Below, piece after piece: positions 6,555 through 12,583 of a stretch of DNA of 12,583 bases. Position numbers and translations under genes: made by a program. Positions within the stretch are counted from its first letter, which is position 1, and each line of letters begins with the position of its first letter. Under the pieces are notes generated by a model that was given only the letters and a program-made list of their open reading frames with translations, was not told where the DNA came from and ran no database searches. The stretch comes from CAYJPK01 sp964372035. Lineage in GTDB: Bacteria; Desulfobacterota; Desulfovibrionia; Desulfovibrionales; Desulfovibrionaceae. The stretch spans positions 1 to 12,583 of the forward strand of contig CAYJPK010000063.1 of NCBI GenBank assembly GCA_964372035.1. The letters are read 5' to 3'.

Positions 6555-6947
6555 ATGAACAATGAATTAATATTTATAGGCGAAATCAGAACCCCTTACA
6601 CAAAAATAAGTGAATGCCCTACAAATATCTTTTCAAATGAAAATCCATCTACTATAGAGCTTTATGATACATATGCGATAGGGATTTCAGGGCTTGAAAA
6701 AGGACAAGAAATCATAGTACTTTATTGGCTTGATAAAATAGAAGGTGACGAACGAAGAGTTGAAATTACCACTTCTATTAATGGCGGTAAAGCTTATGGC
6801 ACTTTTGGATTAAGAACACCGTATCGTCCTAACCCAATAGGCTTAGCAATAATAAAAATTGTTGATATTACTGAAAATTCAATCATAGTGCATGGTCTTG
6901 ATTGTCTTGATGGAACAAAGCTTCTCGACATAAAACCTGTGATTTAG
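6555..6947 (+). CDS. trmO: TrmO-family tRNA (t6A37) N6-methyltransferase, compact and probably cut short
   Basis: This is a TrmO/UPF0066 (TsaA-like) protein. TrmO uses S-adenosylmethionine to methylate N6-threonylcarbamoyladenosine at position 37 of tRNA. The 130-residue product carries the family signature RTPYRPNPIGLA at 87-98, preceded by GTFGL, and GLDCLDGTKLLDIKP at 114-128 near the C-terminus. The start at 6555 is preferred: AAGGA stands about eight bases before it and homologous N-termini begin with the IGxIRTPY pattern. An upstream ATG at 6480 adds 25 unlike residues. After the TAG (6945-6947) the same frame continues AGIYIPFMDFYTLA to TGA at 6990-6992, where family members usually continue DIKPY(I/L)P. 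The stop thus probably trims a short tail. Compact homologues of about 140-160 residues are known, so the core may still work. Confidence 0.85.
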   Translation: MNNELIFIGEIRTPYTKISECPTNIFSNENPSTIELYDTYAIGISGLEKGQEIIVLYWLDKIEGDERRVEITTSINGGKAYGTFGLRTPYRPNPIGLAIIKIVDITENSIIVHGLDCLDGTKLLDIKPVI

Positions 6948-7124
6948 GCGGGTATCTATATACCTTTTATGGATTTCTATACTCTAGCATGACCAAGGAA
7001 AGCAAAAGTGATTTTTATATCTAAAGGTAAATTTGGCTTCAAAAGTTTTGAATTCAATTTCTTGCTGAAATAATACTTGATTTCATTATAGTATATATTA
7101 AGTTGTAAACTTTATGTTTTACAC

Positions 7125-7156
7125 AAAAAGGCTTTCACTAAAATATAGTAAAAGCC
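7125..7156 (-). terminator. Terminator of the ABC importer-cyclase operon
   Basis: On the minus strand GGCTTTTACTA (7156-7146) pairs with TAGTGAAAGCC (7140-7130), ten of eleven pairs around a five-base AT loop, followed by five T (7129-7125). It lies 27 nt beyond the cyclase stop codon and closes the four-gene operon. Confidence 0.8.
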
Positions 7157-7182
7157 CAAATATATACTTTTTTTTTTGCAAA

Positions 7183-7839
7183 TTAAACCATTGCAACAGC
7201 TCTACACGGTGCACCGCTTCCTTTTAATATTTTAAGCGGGAAAGCAGTCAAGTAAAAGCTCTCATAAGCTAATAATTCATCTGGAATACATAATTCTTCT
7301 AATAGCCAAATATTAGCTGCTAGCAGTACTTCATGACATGGTCTACCTGTACCCTCGTACCAACCTCCCAGACTCATAGCATCAATCCCAACACCTTTAA
7401 CCTTTTTATCTCTTAGCCAACTTGCGGCTTCCTCTGATAAATATGGCCAATCGTGACAGTATTCTTTAGTAAAAGCTCTTTTTTGACCCCAGCCTGTATA
7501 TAGTATAACAATCATGCCCTCGTTAATAATGTTGTCATATTTTTCAACCATATTCCTAGTTATACCTTGTTTTGGCTTAATTTCACTTGCAATATTAACT
7601 ATCATTGCTTTTCCTTGGAATAAATCCACAGGCATTTCATCAATTGAAAGACTCTCAGGATAAAAGTGAAATGGTGCATCAAGGTGCGTTCCTGTATGCG
7701 TGTTCATCATGATTTTTTCTGCATTAAAGCCATCGTTTGGATATACGGCCTCATAATGAACTTCAGTCAAATCATAGGTCGGCCAGCCGGGGCAATTGTG
7801 ATAAAGCGGTTGGCTCAAATCAAATAGCTTTTTAAACAT
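7183..7839 (-). CDS. Cyclase-family metal-dependent hydrolase (kynurenine formamidase-like)
   Basis: This is a cyclase-family (PF04199) protein; characterised members are kynurenine formamidase (KynB) and isatin hydrolase, metal-dependent enzymes that hydrolyse amide bonds. The 218-residue length is normal. The metal-binding signature is intact: H48-T-G-T-H52-L-D54-A-P-F-H58. Further family stretches are GWGQKRAF (116-123), GIDAMSLGG (151-159) and a C-terminal CHEVLLAANIWLLEELC (168-184) with the conserved His169-Glu170. There is no signal peptide, so it is cytoplasmic. The ATG follows GAGGT with seven bases of spacing, and the gene begins 17 nt after the ABC binding-protein gene and ends at the operon terminator. 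No other tryptophan-degradation gene is present, so kynurenine formamidase activity is doubtful. I infer that it acts on the compound brought in by the importer, or on a product of it. Confidence 0.88.
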   Translation of the reverse strand: MFKKLFDLSQPLYHNCPGWPTYDLTEVHYEAVYPNDGFNAEKIMMNTHTGTHLDAPFHFYPESLSIDEMPVDLFQGKAMIVNIASEIKPKQGITRNMVEKYDNIINEGMIVILYTGWGQKRAFTKEYCHDWPYLSEEAASWLRDKKVKGVGIDAMSLGGWYEGTGRPCHEVLLAANIWLLEELCIPDELLAYESFYLTAFPLKILKGSGAPCRAVAMV

Positions 7840-7856
7840 AGCTTACCTCACAAATA

Positions 7857-8843
7857 TTATTCTTTTGGAATTGCAGTTTTGTATAATATAGCTTCAGTTT
7901 CGCCTACGTTATCTTTAGTTACTAATAAGGTGCTAACATCTATTTGTTTATCAACTTTTTCACCTTTTAAAATCTTAGCAACTTGCTCTGCTGCAATTTC
8001 ACCCATTAGAACTGGCTGTTGAGCTGATGTTCCTACTAATTTACCAGCCTTAATTGAATCTACCATTTCAGGTGTACAGTCAAAGCCTGCAATCATAATA
8101 TCTTCTCTAGCTGAACTTGTTACTGCTGATAATGCACCCATTGACGGATCATCAGCATGAACAAAAATAGCTTTAACATCTGGATATGCTGTAACTAAAT
8201 CTTGAGTGAAAGACTCACCCTCTTGTCTGTTATGCTTTTCCATTTGTCTAAAATCAACTTGGTTAAGTTTTTTAGCTGCAATACCCTCTTCAAAACCAGC
8301 TTTTCTTAATTTACCATTATTTCTTGCTTGGTTTAAAGTTACTTGAGCCACTTTATCGCCTTCATTTAGTTTTGAAGCAACATATTCGCCAATTTCAAAA
8401 GCGCCTTTCTTATTATCTGTGATAACAAATGCTTCAAATTTACCAGAGTCAGTACCAATATCACAAATGACAACAGGAACATTATTTTCTTCTGCTAAAG
8501 ATAAAACAGCTGGGCATGATGCACTATCAATAGGTGAAATAACAATAGCATCTACTTGCTTTACAATAGCATCTTGAGCATTCTTAAGTTGTGTATCAGC
8601 ACTATCTTTTGAATCATAAACTTGCACTTCTTTAGCTCCAAGTGCTTTTGCTTTTGTTTCAACGCCCTTAGCAATATAACGCCAAAAAGGAATATCCATT
8701 GATGGTGTTAAATACGCAACTTTATATCCACTGTCCTTTGTAGCTGGTGCGCTTGACTCTGCTTTCTTCTCTTCACCTGAACAAGCAACTAAAGAAAATG
8801 CGGTCAAAACTCCAACTAAAGTTAACAAAATCCTCTTAGACAT
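7857..8843 (-). CDS. CUT2-type ABC substrate-binding lipoprotein (ribose-binding-like)
   Basis: This is an extracytoplasmic solute receptor of the periplasmic-binding-protein type 1 fold used by RbsB/XylF-like systems. Residues 1-20 are a lipoprotein signal peptide with lipobox S-L-V-A and Cys21, so the protein is anchored to the membrane. The mature domain starts at YKVAYLTPSMDIPFWRYIAKG (40-60) and continues with VDAIVISPIDSAS (97-109), ITDNKKGAFEIG (141-152) and IAGFDCTPEM (251-260). The 328-residue length is typical. Where sugar binders usually read ND.MA.GA, this one has HADDPSMGALSA (229-240), so the ligand may differ from simple pentoses. A strong AGGAGG stands four bases before the ATG. 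It follows the permease after 68 nt and precedes the cyclase gene by 17 nt. The ligand is unknown. Confidence 0.93.
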   Translation of the reverse strand: MSKRILLTLVGVLTAFSLVACSGEEKKAESSAPATKDSGYKVAYLTPSMDIPFWRYIAKGVETKAKALGAKEVQVYDSKDSADTQLKNAQDAIVKQVDAIVISPIDSASCPAVLSLAEENNVPVVICDIGTDSGKFEAFVITDNKKGAFEIGEYVASKLNEGDKVAQVTLNQARNNGKLRKAGFEEGIAAKKLNQVDFRQMEKHNRQEGESFTQDLVTAYPDVKAIFVHADDPSMGALSAVTSSAREDIMIAGFDCTPEMVDSIKAGKLVGTSAQQPVLMGEIAAEQVAKILKGEKVDKQIDVSTLLVTKDNVGETEAILYKTAIPKE

Positions 8844-8911
8844 AAATCCTCCTGTTTAATGATAAAAAACAAAAAACTAAACTCGCCAATAACAATCTAT
8901 AAATTAAAAAA

Positions 8912-9886
8912 TTAATTTGACCTATTGTTTGATATTTTTTCAGCTAAAACAGCCACAATAATAACAGCTCCAATTGCACTACCTTGCCAAAATGGATTTA
9001 CACCTAACAAGTTCAAAGCATTGCGCAAAAATCCAACTAAGAAAACACCAATTATAGTGCCTAAAAGAGTACCCTTGCCGCCTGACATACTTGTTCCACC
9101 AATAACTGCAGCTGCGATTGCGTCCATTTCAGCACCCTTTCCATAAGTAGGGTCAACCGCCATCATTCGTGATGTTAAAAGCAAACCTGCGACTGCACAT
9201 AAGACACCGCATAGCACATAAGTATTCATAGTAATTGATTTTATATTAATACCAGACAATCTCGCAGCCTCAGGGTTTGAACCTGTTGCATACACAAAAC
9301 GACCGAACTTCGTTTTATTCATTACAAACATAAAAATTAAGAATAATAAAGCAATCCCAATGATATAAGCTGGAAAACCAAAAAGCTTGAACTTGCCAAT
9401 ATATGCAAATAATTCTGGAAACTTAGAAGCTGTATTACCATCAGAAATTACATAGTTTACGCTAGAGCATACTTGCATTATACCTAGAGTTACAATGAAG
9501 GGTGGCATTTCCATATAACCTATCAAATAGCCATTTACAAAACCACAAAAAGCGCCAATACCAAGTGCCACTACAATTGCTAGCATTATACTTTCACTAG
9601 ATTGCAAAATCATACCTGCTGCCATTGCTGATAAACCTAGTATCGAGCCTACTGATAAATCAATTCCACCTGTAATAATTACAAGAGTCATACCTATTGC
9701 AATTATTGCATTGGTTGAAATTTGTGTCATCACATTTAGTAAATTTTTGCTTGTGAAAAAGTATTCTGATGAAAAGTGCATCACGATAAAGAACAAAAGA
9801 AAAATAAATAACATTGTTATTTCTGTTTTATTTTCGTTAACTACTCTCTTAATACTAGAATGATTTGTTACTACGCCTTGACTCAT
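8912..9886 (-). CDS. CUT2-type ABC importer permease (RbsC-like)
   Basis: This is the membrane channel of a ribose-type ABC importer, working as a dimer with the ATPase next door. The 324-residue product has a cytoplasmic N-terminus of about 20 residues and eight to ten hydrophobic segments. It carries the RbsC-type motifs ITGGIDLSVGS (71-81), GSNPEAARLSGI (202-213, the coupling loop that contacts the ATPase) and MDAIAAAVIGGTSMSGGKGT (254-273). Its ATG overlaps the ATPase stop codon in an ATGA (9883-9886), and its ribosome-binding site GGAGGGG lies inside the last ATPase codons, so the two genes are translationally coupled. Substrate specificity cannot be read from the permease. Confidence 0.94.
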   Translation of the reverse strand: MSQGVVTNHSSIKRVVNENKTEITMLFIFLLFFIVMHFSSEYFFTSKNLLNVMTQISTNAIIAIGMTLVIITGGIDLSVGSILGLSAMAAGMILQSSESIMLAIVVALGIGAFCGFVNGYLIGYMEMPPFIVTLGIMQVCSSVNYVISDGNTASKFPELFAYIGKFKLFGFPAYIIGIALLFLIFMFVMNKTKFGRFVYATGSNPEAARLSGINIKSITMNTYVLCGVLCAVAGLLLTSRMMAVDPTYGKGAEMDAIAAAVIGGTSMSGGKGTLLGTIIGVFLVGFLRNALNLLGVNPFWQGSAIGAVIIVAVLAEKISNNRSN

Positions 9887-11418
9887 TGTTGCCCCTCCAA
9901 TCCACCTATTGTTGAATAAAATCCAATTTTTTCTTCTGTCGCTTCATCTTTGCTAAGCTCTTTTGAAATTCTGCCATCACGCATAACCAAAATTCTATCA
10001 CACATTCCAAGAACTTCTGGAATTTCAGATGATACCATTATAATTGCCATACCTTGGCTTGCAAGCGTCTTTAATATTTCATATATTTCAGATTTTGCAG
10101 CAATATCAATACCCCTCGTTGGCTCATCAATTATCAGAATTTTAGGCTCGATCAAAAGCCATTTAGCAAGCAGCACCTTTTGTTGATTACCACCACTTAA
10201 ATGACGAACTAGTGTATCAATGTTTGCTAATTTAATGTTAAACTTCTTAACACTATCATAGCACATTTCTTCGTATTTCTTGCCAGAAACTACATATTCT
10301 TTGCAAGAACACAGGTGCGCAAGAGCAATATTTTTAAGCACACTCAATTTTTGTAGTAGACCTTCATTTTTTCTATCTTCTGAAACAAAGGCTACTTTTT
10401 TATCGATACTTGCTTTAACACTATTTTTTTTCAGCTTTTCACCAAAAATATAAACATCACCATGCAAGCGCCTATCAACACCATAAATACAACGTACAAG
10501 TTCACTGCGTCCAGCGCCTACAAGTCCTGATATACCGAGTATTTCACCGCAATTTACTTCAAAATTAATATCTTTAACATAGTTTTTAAAGTCGGTTAGC
10601 CCCTCAACTTTCATGGCGCAAGTTGTGCTGATATTGCTTGCATCTCTTGATGTACCGTATAAATTATTTACCTCACGACCAACCATTGCCTTAATTAAAT
10701 CGTTTTGATCAAGTTCACTTGTCTTTGCTCCAAGTAGTACAAGTTTTCCATCACGCAAAACAGTGATACGATCTGATATTTCATATATTTCATTAATACG
10801 ATGTGAAACAATAATAAAACTAACGCCAGAACTTTTTAATTGTCTAATAACTTTAAACAATCCTTCAACTTCTGGCGGTGAAAGTGGAGCTGTTGGCTCA
10901 TCTAATAGGATTACCTTGGCATTTGTAGATACTGCTTTTAAAATCTCTATTATCTGCATCTGTGCGACTGATAATTTCGATACTGCCATATATGGGTCAA
11001 TGAAGTTTTCCATATTGAAAATTGATAACAGCTTGACAGACTCTTCAACCATTTTTGATTTGTCTAGGAAAATACCTTTTTTATAAAACTTTTCATCAGT
11101 TAGAAATATGTTTTCAGCTACGGACAAATGAGGTAACAAGTTAAACTCTTGAAATACTATTGAAATTCCTTTCTTTTGAGCATCTTTAGTATTAGCAAAA
11201 TTTACTTCTGCACCCTCAAAATAAATTTTACCTGAATCCTTACTGTAAGCACCAGAAAGAATTTTCGATAGCGTCGATTTACCTGCGCCATTTTCACCCA
11301 TTAAGGCATGAACTTCACCATAATCTAACTCAAAATCCACAGTAGTAAGCGCTGCGACACCAGAAAAAGTTTTAGTAATACTTTGTGCTCTAATTAATTT
11401 ATTTTGCAATACCGTCAC
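9883..11418 (-). CDS. CUT2-type ABC importer ATPase, two-domain (RbsA/MglA-like)
   Basis: A single chain with two nucleotide-binding domains energises uptake. Domain 1 has Walker A GENGAGKST (41-49), a divergent signature LSVAQMQ (149-155), Walker B VILLDEPTA (169-177) and switch His206. Domain 2 has the degenerate Walker A GLVGAGRSE (298-306), signature LSGGN (407-411) and Walker B ILIIDEPT (427-434), and its switch position reads SSEIPEV without histidine. This one-active, one-degenerate pattern is the rule in the RbsA/XylG/MglA family. The length (511) is normal. The GTG start at 11418 lies inside a GGGGTGA sequence that itself looks like a ribosome-binding site for a TTG codon at 11409-11407, so the protein may begin three residues later, at LQNKL. 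First gene of a four-gene operon; no kinase, isomerase or regulator gene lies beside it. Confidence 0.95.
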   Translation of the reverse strand: MTVLQNKLIRAQSITKTFSGVAALTTVDFELDYGEVHALMGENGAGKSTLSKILSGAYSKDSGKIYFEGAEVNFANTKDAQKKGISIVFQEFNLLPHLSVAENIFLTDEKFYKKGIFLDKSKMVEESVKLLSIFNMENFIDPYMAVSKLSVAQMQIIEILKAVSTNAKVILLDEPTAPLSPPEVEGLFKVIRQLKSSGVSFIIVSHRINEIYEISDRITVLRDGKLVLLGAKTSELDQNDLIKAMVGREVNNLYGTSRDASNISTTCAMKVEGLTDFKNYVKDINFEVNCGEILGISGLVGAGRSELVRCIYGVDRRLHGDVYIFGEKLKKNSVKASIDKKVAFVSEDRKNEGLLQKLSVLKNIALAHLCSCKEYVVSGKKYEEMCYDSVKKFNIKLANIDTLVRHLSGGNQQKVLLAKWLLIEPKILIIDEPTRGIDIAAKSEIYEILKTLASQGMAIIMVSSEIPEVLGMCDRILVMRDGRISKELSKDEATEEKIGFYSTIGGLEGQQ

Positions 11419-11451
11419 CCCACTAAAGATATTTGATATTAAATCCCATGG

Positions 11452-11483
11452 GTTACGGTAACAGTGTGATTAAATTTTGTCAA
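11452..11483 (-). promoter_or_regulatory. ABC operon promoter overlapped by a palindromic operator
   Basis: On the minus strand TTGACA (11483-11478) is followed after 17 bp by TACCGT (11460-11455), a poor -10 but preceded by the extended TGn element. GTTAC-N-GTAAC (11452-11462) is a perfect 11-bp palindrome that covers the -10, and an 8-bp palindrome CCCATGGG (11446-11453) abuts it. The TGTTACCGTAACC stretch also partly fits a catabolite-responsive element (TG..A.CG.W..C). The likely effect is repression by a local regulator or CcpA-type control; which one is unknown. Between 11484 and 11772 I see no other clear element apart from a short TTGCA/TGCAA repeat at 11547-11560. Confidence 0.55.
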
Positions 11484-11772
11484 TGTTTAAAAGTATATAC
11501 AGAAAAATCAATTTAGAATGAAGCATGAATATTTAAGCGTTGTTACTTGCATATGTGCAATCTTCGTGGCAATAATAAACAATAAGTGAGCATATCTAAT
11601 TTACTATGAGCTTTGGCTAAGTTTGCGCATAGAGTCAAAAAAAATATATACCTCAACTCACTATAAGCAAAAGTGAATGCTCATATTCAAACTTTGGAAT
11701 TTTTCAATACAAGTTGTGTGACTAGGATAAAAGCTAACAATCAAAAACAACAAATATAAGATGAGAACTAAT

Positions 11773-12336
11773 ATGCTAAAAACAACAAGAATAAGCTTCA
11801 CTATCGTTATGCTTGTAACACTTTTCGCTTGTGCAGATAAGCAAAACACAGAAAAAAGCACCGAAAGCTTTGGTAACAATGTAGACCGTGAAATGGTAGG
11901 TACGCAAATGCAAAACCCTTTTGAAGATTTTACCTCACTTAAAGAGGCAGAACAACGAGCTGGATTTGAGCTAAAGTTACCTAATAATATTCCTGCTGAC
12001 TATACAGCAACCAATTACCGAGTACTTATAAATAAAAGCAAACTCATTGAAGTTATTTATAAAAATGGCAATAAAGAGATTTGTTTGCGCAAAGGGACGC
12101 TAGAAAATATTAGTGGAGTTTACACAGTTTTTCCTCGGGTTAAGACAATAAAGCTAGGCAATATTACAGTAACACTAAAGGGTGTTGCCGATAAAATTCA
12201 ACTTGCAGAATGGAAAAAAAACTTCTTTTCATTTAGTATCAATGCAACAGAATATGATGAAAAAAGCTTTAGCATCGGTGGCGGTGTTTCAGAGAAGCAG
12301 ATGCTTACTATGGTAGAAGATATGCTTGTAAAATAG
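11773..12336 (+). CDS. DUF4367-like lipoprotein of unknown function
   Basis: This is a membrane-anchored extracytoplasmic protein. From the ATG at 11773 the product has 187 residues: a signal peptide with basic start (MLKTTR), hydrophobic core and lipobox L-F-A-C (Cys20), then a linker rich in Glu, Lys, Asn and Ser. A C-terminal domain follows, starting at SLKEAEQRAGFELKLPNNIP. The patterns AGFxLxxPxxIPxxY, a short Y-x-N-G-N strand followed by CLRKG, ISGVYTVF, VTLKGVADKIQLAEW and a final amphipathic helix fit the DUF4367 type, known as a tail on anti-sigma proteins and in lipoproteins of Firmicutes. An in-frame ATG at 11761 would add four residues. The later start is preferred because GAG stands seven bases before it, while the earlier one has nothing. 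No sigma factor gene is adjacent. Function unknown. Confidence 0.8.
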   Translation: MLKTTRISFTIVMLVTLFACADKQNTEKSTESFGNNVDREMVGTQMQNPFEDFTSLKEAEQRAGFELKLPNNIPADYTATNYRVLINKSKLIEVIYKNGNKEICLRKGTLENISGVYTVFPRVKTIKLGNITVTLKGVADKIQLAEWKKNFFSFSINATEYDEKSFSIGGGVSEKQMLTMVEDMLVK

Positions 12337-12394
12337 TCGACTATTAAAAACATATTAATCTACTGTAGCAAAAAGAAATTGATGGTCAAATATA

Positions 12395-12455
12395 GCAAAT
12401 AAAAATGCAAAAAAAAGGAACATGAAAGGTACTTTTCTTGTATTTTTATGACTTT
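12395..12455 (-). repeat. Dispersed repeat, copy B (inverted relative to copy A)
   Basis: Positions 12430-12455 match 2576-2601 exactly as reverse complement, with weaker similarity continuing to about 12395. On the minus strand ACAAGAAA pairs with TTTCATGT (one mismatch), followed by TCC and eight T, so this copy also looks like an intrinsic terminator for minus-strand transcripts. Confidence 0.65.
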
Positions 12456-12490
12456 GAAAGGTGATTTTTCAGCTTAGCATAGCTAGCAAT

Positions 12491-12521
12491 AAAAAAAAGC
12501 GTGAACATAAATTGCTCACGC
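12491..12521 (-). terminator. Strong minus-strand terminator near right edge
   Basis: On the minus strand GCGTGAGCA (12521-12513) pairs with TGTTCACGC (12507-12499), eight of nine positions, around a five-base loop, and eight T follow (12498-12491). A gene on the minus strand must therefore end near or beyond the right edge; the only frame long enough in the visible piece reads VHSNLKYLS then TAA (12553-12555). The same hairpin may also stop the plus-strand lipoprotein transcript, although its plus-strand T-run is interrupted. Confidence 0.8.
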
Positions 12522-12583
12522 CTTCTTGTTTTTACAATTGATACCTTTTTACTTATGATAAGTATTTTAGATTGCTATGCACT

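Noticed and set aside
11661..11879. Minus-strand open frame overlapping the lipoprotein gene
   Set aside because: It is antisense to the lipoprotein signal peptide; its hydrophobic composition comes from the opposite strand of that region.
12555..12583. ATG opening a plus-strand frame to the right edge (MISILDCYA)
   Set aside because: No ribosome-binding site and only nine complete codons visible; it lies where a minus-strand gene is more likely to end.
1..12583. CRISPR array, tRNA/rRNA genes, intact insertion sequence, toxin-antitoxin or phage-defence genes
   Set aside because: Looked for on both strands; no repeat-spacer pattern, cloverleaf, transposase motif or defence-type domain was seen.

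Overview
The window looks like a draft-assembly or metagenome contig from an AT-rich (roughly one third G+C by eye), low-GC Gram-positive-type anaerobe (Firmicutes/Bacillota, possibly Negativicutes; the genus cannot be told). The reasons are a lipobox-type sugar-binding protein, a DUF4367-like lipoprotein, strong GGAG Shine-Dalgarno sites, sigma-A-type promoters and intrinsic terminators. One run of exactly 100 N (6270-6369) is a scaffold join whose length is probably a placeholder.

Left part (1-2874): a minus-strand MarR regulator and MATE efflux pump pair, arranged like MepR/MepA. The promoter has a perfect inverted repeat around its -10 box, which fits autorepression. Upstream is about 950 bp of decayed DNA. 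It holds the last ~30 codons of a broken AraC-type regulator (minus strand), a startless 62-codon ORF tail (plus strand), one copy of a ~60-bp dispersed repeat and a bidirectional terminator.

Middle (2875-6992): a large minus-strand chemoreceptor with double HAMP and a cysteine-containing PAS domain. It has a good promoter ~214 nt upstream of its start and therefore a long 5' leader. Divergent from it is a second MATE pump, interrupted by the assembly gap. This pump has a near-consensus promoter, an inverted repeat flanking the -10, and an intrinsic-terminator hairpin with nine T ending directly at the gene's ribosome-binding site: the layout of an attenuated drug-efflux gene. After the gap comes a compact TrmO-family tRNA methyltransferase gene whose reading frame seems to be cut ~15 codons early by an in-frame TAG.

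Right part (7125-12583): a four-gene minus-strand operon, ATPase > permease > lipoprotein binding protein > cyclase-family hydrolase. The three transport genes form a complete CUT2 (ribose-type) ABC importer. The cyclase-family enzyme follows 17 nt after the binding protein, and a terminator follows it, so the imported compound is probably the substrate of that enzyme or a precursor of it. The operon promoter overlaps a perfect 11-bp palindrome. Beyond it is a plus-strand DUF4367-like lipoprotein gene, then a second, inverted copy of the dispersed repeat and a strong minus-strand terminator that implies a gene entering from beyond the right edge.

The most notable signals are the attenuator leader of the second MATE gene, the ABC-importer/cyclase operon of unknown substrate, the early stop in the TrmO gene, the AraC relic and the 26-bp exact repeat shared between the two ends of the window. 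I found no CRISPR array, rRNA, tRNA, intact transposase or obvious defence system.
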